NCBI RefSeq assembly: GCF_041381155.1
Contig: NC_091135.1
Coordinates: 7,431,620 to 7,495,619 of the forward strand
DNA from: Argopecten irradians
Lineage: Eukaryota > Mollusca > Bivalvia > Pectinida > Pectinidae
DNA length: 64,000 nt
Direction of reading: 5' to 3'
In this document: in pieces, positions 47,401-58,514 of the stretch
Numbering within the stretch: position 1 is the first letter of the stretch
How the letters are laid out: every line of letters starts with the position of its first letter
Notes under the pieces: generated by a model
Seen by the model: the letters and a program-made list of their open reading frames with translations, nothing else
What the model was told of the DNA's origin: nothing
The model's database searches: none
Position numbers and translations under genes: made by a program

Positions 47401-50400
47401 CACCACTGACAAATGGTAATTTCTCTCTATCAAAAACAGGAGCAGACAATTTAGTGTTTTTCTTCAGTTACAAAAGTTACTTACTTTACACAATTATCAC
47501 ACTTAAAAAGTTTGAGCTTCCAATTTTACTTCAATATCAAAATATTAAAAATAATTAATTGCATCCCGAAAAAAATACGTGGCACTATATGTCCTATATG
47601 GAATGTAGTAAAAGCAAATGCAAAAAAGCAAAAAGCTCCAAAGCAAAATAGATATTTTGAATTGTTCTTATGTTAGTTAGTCATAATTATATACGATTAA
47701 ACACCAATTTATTGTTAAAATGATGGGTATCATTTAGATTTATGCCCTGTCAGCGGTGGAGCATCTTTAAAACATTTATCTTTTTTCCAATAACTTGAGT
47801 ATAATTAGGTAATAGTAGTACCATGAATTGAAGTTTTACTGTCAAACTTGGCAACACAAAAATGGGAGTATGATTTTTCCCACAGAAATGTTATATACAC
47901 TTAAATTTCTCAATTGATTGGTAATTAAGGTCACTTAATAAGAGTGGTTTGAATAGATAAGTAGATAAAGTTTTTGTATAATTTTCATAAAAGGTTTGAT
48001 CCTTGATAAATAGATATACATGAACATGTTGTATCATGAAATCATACATGTATTTAAATGTACAATGTATGTAGCTACATGTATATAAAAAAATGTATTC
48101 AACAAATATTTCTGTTTAAAAGGCTAAGACATAAACGAAGATGCTGTTTGATAATCATAAATTTAATCATTTCTGCGTAGTTTTGTGCATTACATAGAAA
48201 AAATGTCATATTGTAAAAATTCAATAAATACATGTACATGTACATTTATTTTCATTAATAATTATCAATTATTGTATGTTTAGATCTCCATCTAGTGAGC
48301 AAATCGATATCTGTACCTTACTGGTATTCACACCTTGTTCACTAATTAACTGTACAAATAAGTTAAATTGAACTGTACACACAAGTTAAATTGAACTGTA
48401 CAAACAAGTTAAATTGAACTGTACAAGAAGAGTTTTCATGGGTGAATAAGTTCATATCTTCTGTTGATTTATATCTATAAGTGTGAAGATGTCGCCTCAC
48501 ATAATATACAATATACCCTTCACATTCCACTAAATAATTAAATCAAATATAATTTAAAATTACAGCTATAATCATGATGAAATAAGTGCAAGGTGAATAT
48601 CTACTAAACTGTTTATAATACAAGTCATCATGAAAAGTTATAACACTAAACATTTTTAAGCTATTTCCCGCAACGGCGTGCTGTCAAACTATTGCTATAT
48701 CCACTTTTGATGATGACAGCTCCATCATGTAGTAATCATGTGAGGAAATAGATTCTTCAAGGTGAATCGAAAAACATTCTCATTGATATTGATTCATTTC
48801 ACAAACACAAGTGTATGGCAACGTATTATGATCTGAATGACAAATCCTGAGGAACAGTTTATTAATTGGCAGACACATATATACAATATATCCCTAAGCA
48901 TATTAGTTTCAAATAAACTATTGCTGTTACATGTATATTCTTCTTTATTTAAATGATCTTATGCAAATATGTTGTACAGAAGTAGTTGTCACAATTTCAA
49001 TCAGTATCTGATGGTGTTGTTTAATTTTGCAAATTGTTCATGGAGATGAATTGTTACATTTATATTCCTTGGTCATTACAATAATATACTCTCCTAGGGA
49101 TGTCACCATTGTTATTCAAACATTTGAATCCATTTTAAACTTTTATGTATGTTTTATTACATTTCTAGGCCTGTTGTCCTTGACCTTGTTCACTCTGTTG
49201 TGGCATTTCTGTTTGACCTTGACTCTGTTGTGTAGTTTCTATTTGACCTTGACTTTCCTGCGGCATTTCCGTTTGACCTTGACTCTGCTGTGTCATTTCC
49301 GTTTGACCCTGACTTTCCTCGATGGAGGGGAGAGAACTCTGCAATGTCTGTATATCACTGGGGTTCTCTTTGTAATAAGCAGCAACTTTCTGTTTCTATT
49401 AAACAAACAATACACATTGTTTTCATCAAGAAATGAACATTGAATATTATGTTTTATCATCTCTGACTCATGAAGGATAAAATCATTCAAAAGAAATTTT
49501 TAACGTGACTTAACATTGCTTTAATGATTTGCATCGCTTGGGTATGAAATTACATTGCATATACGAGCAACTTTAAGAATTCATACACTACGCTACATAA
49601 AGTAAATTTTAAACTTAACATTTGTATAAATTAAACATTTATGTAGATCATCAATATAACAGTGAAAGTTTTAACATTGTCATATACAAAATATATTGCA
49701 TCCATGGTGTGTTGTAATTGCTTCATTGTGATGTCTTATGAAAACTTGATCATTCATAATTTCAAACAGGTTATAAGCTTTTGAATACTTACTGCATCTT
49801 TGACTTTCACATTGGCTCCGTTGTCTATAAGGAGTTGGGCAAGATCTTCTGACAGTGCCATGGCGTAGTGAAGGGGTGTACGGTACATCTGATGGAAAAA
49901 AACAACAGTATAATGTCTCTTAACTACATATTGTAATTTAATACCACAGTGAGTTAAAGGGAAAAAAAAAACATGTTTGTTCAGAATATCAATATCGATG
50001 GCACAACACTGACAAATTTTGGTTATCATTGGTTTTATCCTTATGATGAATTTGGAGCAATATACATGGTTCATGTCTTGGTCATGACAAAGCGCATTTC
50101 ATACATTTGCATGCCTTTTGTTGATAGAATATATAACTAGTAGATCTGTGATTTGTTCTCAGGGGCTCTCGATCTAGCTTTAAATTTGTTATCAATCTAT
50201 CTAATTAACGATACCTTGATCATTATCCTCCATATTAAACTATTTTTTGTTCATGTACATGTAGAATCCGGTAAAGGAATACATTATCAGGAAGTCAAAG
50301 TTTCAAGCTACTTTGAGAGAGAAACTATGGAAAAGCTTAGCACTTACATTATCTCTAGCTTTCAGTGTCTCGGGGAAGTTGGTTACAATATACTGGGCAG

Positions 50401-53400
50401 CGTCTGATTGGTTGGCGAGTAAAGCTAAGTGTAAAGGGCCTCGCCCACATTTGTCTCGGGCAATAGCGAGACTTCTCCTTTCTAATGCCTGCTGTAAATC
50501 GCGCACTACACCCGTCTGTGCCGCCTTTAGTACTGCAGATATCCTCTCCTGTGGAAGTATCAGAAATTAGATTAACATATGTGACTTCAAAGAGGTGACC
50601 AATGTGGGTTATTGACTATGTGAGATGCTCTTATAAGCTTACTCAATTTTACTTATGTGATGTTTTGGGAAGACAATAAGAAAATAGTTCCTGGAAGAAT
50701 TCAATATTAGAAGCAGACTACTACTACATCCCACGAAAGGAAACTAGTCTGTTGAATTCTTACATCTCAAGTCAATTTGTCAAATCAAAAACTAATCAAG
50801 GTCATATATGACACATGTACTATTACTCTTGCGATCATAAAGTGTTTCATTTTCTAATATTTTCAAGATAATATTTAAAAGAAGTTGAAATGTTTGATGT
50901 TTTTAACTGAATAATGGCGAATTACTTTGATATACCTGATAGTCTGCAATGGAGTCTATAAACCCGATGATTCCTTCTGATGGTTCCTTTGCCTTGACAT
51001 TTTGTAACACAACCTCCCATTGGTCATAACCGTCCAATAGTAGCTTCTCTAACTCGGTAAACTTCTCGTTCTCAACAAGGCTTTGTACAAACTCATCTGA
51101 AATGTTTTGAAATTCAAAATTTGTAGATATATATAAACTATACATAGGTGTTACTGGAATACATAAATAATGAAATAAAGAAAAATGAAAATTCCCTGAC
51201 AATTACCAATGTTTGAGGCAAATTAAAGTATATGGTGGATCATACCATGCTTGAACTATGAATTGAAATTGTGACTACTTAAGTTTATATTGTATTCCTT
51301 ATGTTATTTTTGAATTTTAAGTTAAGGAGGGGCGGGGTCAAATGGGGTCCATTTGGCTATTTCCATATAAACGACTTCTTCTCTGAAACCAAGCATGGGA
51401 TAGCACCCATAATGCAATGGTAGCATCCTTATAGGGTGGGGATTCAAAATTGTACAAATGATGGGGCTGACCCCCCGGGGGCCTGAGGGGCGGGGTCAAA
51501 TGGGGTCCATTTGGCTATTTCCATATAAACGACTTCTTCTCTGAAACCAAGCATGGGATAGCACCCATAATGCAATGGTAGCATCCTTATAGGGTGGGGA
51601 TTCAAAATTGTACAAATGATGGGGCTGACCCCCCGGGGCCTGAGGGGCGGGGTCAAATGGGGTCAATTTGGCTATTTCCATATAAACGACTTCTTCTCTG
51701 AAACTAAGCATGAGATAGCACTCATAATGCAATGGTAGTATCATTATAGGGTGGGGATTAAAAATTGTACAAATGATGGGGCTGACCCCCGGGGGCCTGA
51801 GGGGCGGGGTCAAAAGGGTTCAATTTGGCTACAAATGATGGGGCTGACCCCCCGGGGGCCTGAGGGGCGGGGTCAAAAGGGGTCAATTTGGCTATTTCCA
51901 TATAAACGACTTCTTCTCTGAAACCAAGCATGGGATAGCACCCATAATGCAATGGTAGCATCCTTATAGGGTGGGGATTCAAAATTGTACAAATGATGGG
52001 GCTGACCCCCCGGGGGCCTGAGGGGCGGGGTCAAAAGGGGCCAATTTGGCTATTTCCATATAAACGACTTCTTCTCTGAAACTAAGCACGTTATAGCACC
52101 CATAATACAATGGTAGTATCCTTATAGTGTGGGAATTCAAAATTGTGCAAATGATAGGGCTGACCCCCCGGGGGCCTAGCATCCTTATAGGGTTGGGATT
52201 TGAAATTGTACAAATGATAGGGCTGACCCCCGGGGCCTTAGACGGCAATAAGATGCGAGGTCAAAAGGTCAAAGTAAATTACTTTGTGAAACCTATGTAT
52301 TGGATAGCATATTTGTATGGTATCAATACCAATGTGAGTCTTGTGATAATTACTAACAAAAAAAGGTTATTAATAAATGTTAATGTCAACTGTGTGTATA
52401 AAGTCATCTTATTTTCTTCAACCGAAGCAGGGTTGCTTAATCTTACCTATTGTATCAACATGGTCTTGGTAGCCTTTTTCCAAAGCTAACTCCCTAGGGG
52501 TTTGGTTTTCCCCATTTCTCTCTGCCAGACTGTATCCCATGTTCAGTACTGACAACAGGGCAGATTCTGGAACAGTTCAGGTATAATTTCAGTACTTCTT
52601 CAAATGTATTCTAATTAGCTTTATACATGTACATGACTCCCATATACAGTCAATTCTGATCTTCTCTGCCGGTCATTATCAGACTCTGTGCCCTTAGATA
52701 TATCTCCTTTAAATGTCAGTACTCCTAACTCACATGTTATATCTTCCTACCAGGTATAACCGTTCTTTCTGTTTCCCCTTTATTTGAAATGGAACCATTT
52801 CAGCATATAGCTGTCTGTTCTCTGGAAGTCTGACCCCTTCACCATTCCTTCATCAGTGTATGTAATTTTTTATCAATGTTACACTAAATATGTTAGTAAC
52901 CTTAACCTGCGACGCTTCATTTATATACAGTGTATAGCATCCCACCGCTATCACCATTTATGTCCACTCTCTCTCTCTCTTCAGTGCAATACCTGGCGTT
53001 GAAGCTAGTCTGTGCAACTCTGTCTGCCCTGTGAAGTCTTTCTCTCGGCCTCGTTCTGCATCTTCCTCTCCCTCTTCCTCCTTCAAAGTTTCCAGATTTG
53101 GTCTCTGGGCCAGGGCAGCTTCCTTTGCTCTAAAACCATGTTGTTGCCATGTTAAATATTGGTGACTTATTAATTGGACATCTTGTAAACGTTACATTAA
53201 AAGGTTGATATCATTGGAAGAACTCTAAAGATATTTACATATTTAAAGATACGTATCTTATGAAGCATATATATAAGTTTTTCTTTCCATACTTTCTCTG
53301 TAGATCTTCCTGCTCTCTCTTGCGTCGTTCCTCTTCCTCTCTTTCTGCCTTCTCTCTTGCTTCTTGCTCCATCTGCTTTTGTTCTGCTAGTCTCTTCTCT

Positions 53401-56400
53401 TTCCTCTCTCTTGCTCTCACCATCTCTGCTTCCTCTTCCTCCAGCTGTTTGGCTTCTGCCAGTTGCTGTCAATCAATTTTTCATGTCCATAATCATTTAT
53501 CATTTACTTTCCAAGTCGCACTTTGAATATTATAAATACATGTAGCCATAGCAAAGACTATTTTCTTCCTTACTTAGCATTAAAAATTTAAATCATCTGA
53601 TCTTGTTCTCTACAGTCCCTGACGCTTTCTATGGTAAGTATAAATAAATAATATACATATCTGAATGTAGTGCTAGCTGCTAGATATAATATGATCTAAA
53701 ACAAGTTGTTTCAGGTACTAAGAAGTATAACTTTTTGCAAAGAATATTAAACACTCTTGTTGTTGGCTATAGGGTGATTATTGTTTCAGTACATGTGTGT
53801 ATGAACTCTAGGTTGTTGTAACTATGATCTCCATGAAGGATAAAGTAAAAAAAAACTCTCACCTGTTTATGATGGTCTGTGTTGGCCTTGTATTTGTAGA
53901 GCCAGTGTGCTAGGTATTCTATTGGATCACTAGGTCGACATGTTGCTATCTCAGCCAGAGCAAGAGTGAGAGCGCCCCCTAGGTGCTCAGCAGCGTACTT
54001 CCCGTCTATGGTACTAGGGGGAGGGGCTGTAATTTTAGGTCCCATCGATGGGGCGACATATGGTTTCTGTACAGGTGCCTGGTTGGTGAAAGTTTGCTGC
54101 TCTTGTTGCATCCTGTGAAATATAAAGTTTGATAAGCGGAATGTCTTTCACTTAAAAAAATCTTACTTCATAGATGTAAAGTAGAATGACTAGATGCAGT
54201 AATTTGCTGCTCAATGATTAATTATGTGTACTGGAATTACTATTGATGCACACTGAAGCTTTCTATAAAGATAACTCCATTCTAGACACAAGTGCATAGA
54301 TGACTATGCATAATACTATGACAACAGAAAATCTAACTTTATGTGCAAAGGCTATTTCAAATTTACTATTATTAGGTAGCATTTTTTTTACACATAGATT
54401 TGGTTTTGGTGAAGGCACACTTATAATTATAATTAGCACACCATAATAAAAGATGCTTCATTCTTTCCCCAGTGACCAACTTCACTGAATTTTCCCTTTC
54501 AGTAAGATAATATAAGCAATACAGGCCCACAGGTGTCTTTTGTTTATCGTTTGATATATAACCTTTCCTTACATGTTCCATAATCACTGATGTATATGTC
54601 TGTTGGCAGATCAATATTCAATCTACCTGCCAGGTTTAGAGGAGGCGATATATATGCCAAAATATAGATTTTCACTTTACACTGAAGACATTGGTGTAAA
54701 CCGCTTTAAAAAGAGCAATGAAATTTTAAAACTCGGCAAAATCATGTGCTATTTTTATTTTATTGGTTTATTTACATGTGTACAGACATGATTTAAAAGT
54801 CAGTTGAAAATATTTGTTGAAATTACCGTAGTTAAAGGGAGTATTGAACAGAACATCCTGCTCAGACAACATGCCGTTGATAAAGGAAAATTTGTCCGGT
54901 AATTGGTATATAGAGAAAGGCTCGATGGAAATCAATTATTGTATTCAGGCAACACACAATGGCTGTAAAACTACATAGGTCTGTTTGTAATGTACTTGTG
55001 GCTATTGAGCCCTGTGTGGTTAATTGTTGTTTAACAATAATGTATGAAGTTCTCTTTCATTCGATTTCCCACACTTACAGTAAAGTGAGATTTATGCCAT
55101 GAATATCATCGAAAATTGGATATTATAGTTTAGTGTTTTGAATTGTTGTAGCTTTGAGAAAATGTTATGTCCAACAATAATATCATAGTTAACCTGTTGC
55201 TGGACTTTATTAATTTTCTCTTTGTCTGCTATTTTCCTATTATATTGTTTATAAAGACATAACTTGAAAGAATTTTCTTCTTCTTTTACTCTTTGATTAC
55301 TAATTATATTAATATTAATGCCGTAGTTCTCAATAACATAATTAGTAATCCACAATTTATTATCTCAATCCTCTGCCCTATTCATTAGATGCCAGTTTAC
55401 ATGATAATCAATATTTCTAATCTTGTACCCAGAAACATGTACTTTAAGCCTAACCTTTATCATGTGTTTATATAGTACTGAGATACATAGCCATCATCGA
55501 TATCATCATTATCATCCTCAGAACTTAATTAGGGCTGTCTTGATGATAACATTATTGGTACCGGTTATATGAATTTTCTGCTATATATGTATGTATAGAC
55601 TGTAAGTTTGGTATACATAGTTTGAGACTTGATTCTTTGATTGGGTGAAAATGTTTAATGTCCTATTTTACAGCTATGGTAATGTAATGACAGCCTCTCA
55701 TGTGTGCAATGTAATTCTCTGTATGAATGTATGTTTCGGAAGTTCCTGGTTTAATTTAATGGTTTAATATTTTTACATCTTAAGCTTATTAGTATATATT
55801 TGTGGTAGAATGTATATGTCACTCGTCAGGTACCTTTACAAATCAGTAGTTATATAGTGATAGAATGCATACATGTACATTTGTATGTCAGACACCTTTT
55901 GATTACCAATCATCACAGCACATCACTACTCAGAATTAGTTACATGTGACAGTATATAGTCACAGTACATGTGTACTTGTGATTATTTAATACCGATGCA
56001 TGTAACAACTATCAACCTTATCATGTGTTGTTAAGACAGGTTGACATAATATAATCTTCCGATTAAGTTCTGATTAAAATAAACCTATGATGATAGTATA
56101 CCTGTCTATATAAAGATTATACCCTGTTACCTGAGATTTACTAAAGGTCCACTTACCTGATAAATGGGTTACAATTCTCCCGTCTTAGATTAAACACAAG
56201 CTGCTTAATTTCCTAGCCGTGCCAATAGTCTTAGGCCGGTCCAATCATATCCTTTTAGTGTTTTAGCAGCTCTACACATGCTCATCCAGGTCGTTGCTAG
56301 GCACTCTGTTTACGTTGGTGACAGTATAGTTGTTGAAGCATGAACAGAGAGTAAAAGCAGAGTGTACAGGTGTTGTCTGATTACAAGGCCTTGACAGCTT

Positions 56401-57642
56401 TATACTGGTATCTTCATATCAGGATCTCTTTGATCTTATAATGAAAAATACTCCATATATATAATATTTTAGCTCAGTTGAGTTCTTTGGTTTGGCTAAG
56501 TAAATTATACGCATGACATTGTGAGAGGTTTCTAGGAAAATTGATTTATTTAGATTTGTATGATGACAAGGCTTTTGGTTGATGTGTCGTTATACCTGTA
56601 CACATGTGATCACCTGCCAATACATTCTATTTACAGAATTCAGGGTCAGACAGCTTTCTGTAGGACATTAAAACATTCTAAAGCAAGTCCTTCATATGTT
56701 TTCATCATTGTATAAATAGAAAAGATAGCTGAAAACAGCCCTACATACAAATAAATTCTGTATTAGGTTCATTGAATACATATGTCTATACCATCATGGG
56801 AAAACTGTTTGTATGACTACGGTATGTGTGCCTATATAAGTTGTAAAGGCTAAAATTTAAATGTTCATAATATGTATTATACGTATGAATGATTAATGAT
56901 ATTTATTTTATATATGAATATTAATGTATAACAACAAAATAGTTGGTTAGTTAGTTCTAAAAAGGTTGCTCTAATATCTGTTGATTTCTATGTAGGAAAT
57001 ATATATTTATACAGTAAAGTGTACTACAAGCATAGATCTATCCGGTATATAGTACATAATAAAAATGTGTACAATTACAAATTTTGTGTTATCTACATGT
57101 AGCATAACAAATAATGAATAATATACAAATGTATGTAGTGTTCTGTCCTTTTAATTGTAAATAATTCCCGCACATATATATTCAAATTCTCTTGATGCAA
57201 AATGCCTCTACATGAATTTTTCTGTTGAAAGTTTTATAGTATGGACACTCTGTACCTAAACCAATAACATCTTCCCATGTCAGGCATTTCTCTTACCGGC
57301 CCTAACCCAATAACATCTTCCCATGTCAGGCATGTAGCGTCATTTATGATGTAAAGGATATAGATAAAGTGAATGCAATAATTAAGTTTTGCAGTTATCA
57401 TTAACTTTTAATATCCACAGAACAGACAGCTATTATTATTGTGTAAAAATTTATTTTGTTTAGCGTGTCTTTATTGTTTTGCAGGTTACCACGACACCAG
57501 TGCCTACCCTCCGCCTTCGTTCTACAACCCTATCCCCTGGCACCACAATCCCGTCCCTAGGCAGAAGATGGAGAAAAACAAAACAAAGACAAAATCCAGC
57601 AAATCAAAAAATTATGTATGGAACCCAAATAAATACTTCTGA
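41499..57642 (+). CDS. CCDC34: CCDC34, coiled-coil ciliary/flagellar protein
   Basis: Coding exons 41499-41770, 44872-45416 and 57485-57642 join with matching phases into 324 residues (human CCDC34 is somewhat longer). Exon 2 has the diagnostic NLSPWERWLISK block (111-122). A long Lys/Glu-rich coiled coil with repeated KW/EW units follows (about 124-250), then AEEKYKEWCQKA, and the last exon has the conserved PPPSFYNPIPW (281-291). In vertebrates CCDC34 is needed for sperm flagella and is linked to intraflagellar transport; that role is family knowledge. The 12,068-bp last intron contains a complete antisense gene, and the previous intron contains an antisense tRNA gene. The start is the first ATG in the exon, 44 bases after its acceptor. 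AATAAA at 57939 could end the transcript. Confidence 0.92.
43613..43685 (-). tRNA. tRNA-Thr (AGT)
   Basis: The 73 bases fold into a full cloverleaf. The acceptor pairs GGCTCCA with TGGAGCC, the D stem pairs GCTC with GAGC, and the anticodon stem CCAGT/ACTGG encloses CTAGTAA, giving anticodon AGT. The A-box (TAGCTCAGTTGG) and B-box (GGTTCGACTCC) are intact. The T stem has one A-C mismatch (GAGGG/CCCCC). Runs of T follow at once on the minus strand, suiting Pol III termination. There is no intron and no encoded CCA. It lies antisense in a CCDC34 intron. Confidence 0.95.
45524..46736. repeat. Tandem duplication of about 590 bp, with embedded MITE
   Basis: 45524-46101 and 46110-46736 are parallel copies (accaattgcaagatactgg ... 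acatacagcatcgtatacgt) differing by scattered indels and one replaced segment near 45920/46500. Each contains a MITE whose ends are aatctaattaaaattagact and, on +, aatttcaatcagattgag. These ends belong to the same family as the hairpin at 6.3 kb. In the second copy an extra ggggtcacctcagcgtgacc palindrome is present. It lies at the start of the long CCDC34 intron. Confidence 0.85.
46766..46818. repeat. 27-bp tandem pair
   Basis: tagctcaatacagtgaattc plus atcatg is repeated twice in a row, followed by a short (ta)n run. No further signal is seen. Confidence 0.85.
47388..47771. mobile_element. 384-bp MITE with TTTAAAGATGCTCC ends
   Basis: The left end tttaaagatgctccaccact and the right end agcggtggagcatctttaaa are near-perfect inverted copies over about 25 bp. 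TTAA is present at both outer ends, consistent with piggyBac-type target duplication. The interior is AT-rich without a coding frame. Two older copies lie at 8.5 and 10.7 kb. Confidence 0.88.
48348..48428. repeat. 23-bp tandem repeat, three and a half copies
   Basis: The unit aactgtacaaacaagttaaa plus ttg is repeated with one or two changes per copy. It lies in the long CCDC34 intron between the MITE and the nested gene. Confidence 0.9.
49153..49158 (-). terminator. Polyadenylation signal of the nested gene
   Basis: AATAAA on the minus strand begins six bases after the TAG stop at 49165-49167. If used, the 3' UTR would be only a few tens of bases, unusually compact for this AT-rich genome. 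Confidence 0.5.
49165..54111 (-). CDS. DPY30-motif, coiled-coil, ankyrin-repeat protein nested in CCDC34 intron
   Basis: Exons, 5' to 3': 54111-53863, 53465-53293, 53129-52993, 52566-52447, 51096-50936, 50548-50348, 49888-49793, 49389-49165. All phases fit, giving 453 residues. Residues 39-79 form a DPY30-type dimerisation motif (EHLGGALTLALAEIA ... DPIEYLAHWLYKYK). Residues 84-140 are a charged Glu/Arg/Lys coiled coil. Ankyrin-like repeats follow (TELHRLAS near 178, QTPRELALEKG near 207, GRGPLHLALLANQSD near 317, RTPLHYAMALSEDLAQLLIDNGA near 350). Residues 401-453 are Gln-rich tandem decapeptides of the QGQTEMPQQS type. The DPY30 motif binds amphipathic helices in partner proteins and occurs in Set1/MLL complexes and axonemal radial-spoke proteins. 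I do not recognise a named orthologue. Acceptor TTTCACAG lies one base before the ATG, so a 5' UTR exon is expected upstream (see 56157). Confidence 0.9.
49180..49325 (-). repeat. 30-bp coding minisatellite in the last exon of the nested gene
   Basis: The unit agtcaaggtcaaacggaaat plus gccacaacag, about four and a half copies, encodes the repeated decapeptide SQGQTEMPQQ with small substitutions. The 30-bp period keeps the frame, so copy number can vary without breaking the protein. Confidence 0.9.
51326..52250. repeat. About 158-bp tandem satellite array, five to six copies
   Basis: The monomer begins gaggggcggggtcaaatggg, continues cgacttcttctctgaaacca and ends gggctgaccccccgggggcc. Starts lie near 51327, 51487, 51642, 51800 (a copy with an internal deletion), 51861 and 52021. 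Partial, more diverged copies trail to 52250. Every monomer carries the CCCCCCGGGGG dyad. It lies inside the nested gene's intron between exons 52447-52566 and 50936-51096. Confidence 0.93.
52600..52990. other. Intron of the nested gene, nothing recognised
   Basis: This holds only AT-rich sequence and a short (ct)n run near 52968-52980 next to the donor of exon 52993-53129. Confidence 0.5.
54115..56150 (-). other. Probable first intron of the nested gene, no exon seen
   Basis: The span runs from the acceptor before the ATG to the donor at 56155. It is AT-rich, with scattered acatgtac repeats. No conserved coding block or terminal repeats were found on either strand. Confidence 0.4.
56157..56260 (-). 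promoter_or_regulatory. Probable non-coding first exon of the nested gene
   Basis: On the minus strand a strong donor (tatcag|gtaagt, exon low end 56157) follows a less AT-rich leader. With the ATG-exon acceptor at 54113-54114 this would give a two-exon 5' UTR. The upstream edge near 56260 is a guess. Confidence 0.42.
56293..56304. promoter_or_regulatory. RFX X-box-like site
   Basis: GTTGCTAGGCAC matches the RFX X-box dyad (GTTGCYNRGNAAC type) with a full left half and a nearly full right half. It lies about 140 bases upstream of the probable 5' UTR exon donor. X-boxes drive many ciliary genes in animals. This is a single short match, so chance is possible. Confidence 0.4.
57259..57335. repeat. 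Tandem pair, about 53-bp period
   Basis: caataacatcttcccatgtc plus aggcat occurs twice, with ttaccggccctaaccc between. It lies in the CCDC34 intron shortly before the last exon. Confidence 0.8.
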
Positions 57643-57938
57643 GAAAAATTTATTAGTAAATTACTTTTAAAAAAATCTTGAATCCAAGTTTCTTTGAGAT
57701 CTTCAAAAATTTCATTAATGCCTTTGAATTGATTTTTTAAAAAAAAAGGTTATCTAGATAAACATACTTTTATGATATTTTTATAATTCTTCAAACATTC
57801 TTTTAAACTTGTTAATAGTCCCAGTATACATTACACAATGTGATAATAGAATCTTGGGAATATAAAACCTTTTCTGATTTGAAAAAAAAATAACTTAAGC
57901 TCACAAGATAAACTTGTTTATTGCATTTAGTTAAACAC

Positions 57939-57944
57939 AATAAA
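57939..57944 (+). terminator. CCDC34: Candidate CCDC34 polyadenylation signal
   Basis: AATAAA lies 297 bases after the stop codon. Another AATAAA lies far downstream at about 61160, beyond the satellite element. Which one is used decides whether the satellite is transcribed as 3' UTR. Confidence 0.35.
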
Positions 57945-58411
57945 GGATTCTTAGGTAAACCTAGAGTAATGCTTTTACCAAATTTACAAATGGAATTAAG
58001 ATTTTAAAGTCTGTCATATATGTATGTCTTATTATGGAAACTAAAGTTATTGTGCAGTTTACTATAAAGCTGAATGATAAAAAAATAATATAGGTACAAG
58101 TACTGTCTTTGCATATTTTAGTTATCTACCCATAAAGGTATACTTATCTGCTAATGCAGGTAGGTACACATTCTGGCTTCTTTATACATGCCATTATGCT
58201 TGCAAATATGTAACATCACAAGCGATACCTATTCACATAATACAGAAAATGTATCGGTTTCTATGGAGATTGGATATGGTTTGCCAATCAATTATTTGTA
58301 TTGTTAAACTTTTTCCTTTGTGCTTATTTACTGTTTTGCTTTTTCTTTACTTACTTTTTATTAGGTCATCTGACCCGAAGGGTCAGGATGACCTATAGTC
58401 ATCATGTTTCG

Positions 58412-58470
58412 TCCCGTCGTCGTGCGCCGTCCGCCGTCCGCCGTGCGCCGTCCGCCGTCCGCCGTGCGTT
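58412..58470. repeat. GC-rich (ccgtccg/ccgtgcg)n tract
   Basis: A run of cgccgtccgccgtccgccgt-type heptamers lies at the left of the satellite element. It stands out sharply from the AT-rich surroundings. Confidence 0.92.
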
Positions 58471-58514
58471 AACTTTTCACATTTTGAACTTCTTCTCAAG
58501 TTTGACCAGTGGGA

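Noticed and set aside
49027-49443. A 138-residue plus-strand open frame with LTLTLLC repeats
   Set aside because: It is the antisense of the Gln-rich last exon of the nested gene. That exon fits splice phases and the downstream polyadenylation signal, whereas this frame has no such support.
51444-52248. Minus-strand open frames with MTPPLRPRGVSPIICTI-type repeats
   Set aside because: These are translations of the 158-bp satellite array in an intron, not a repeat protein.
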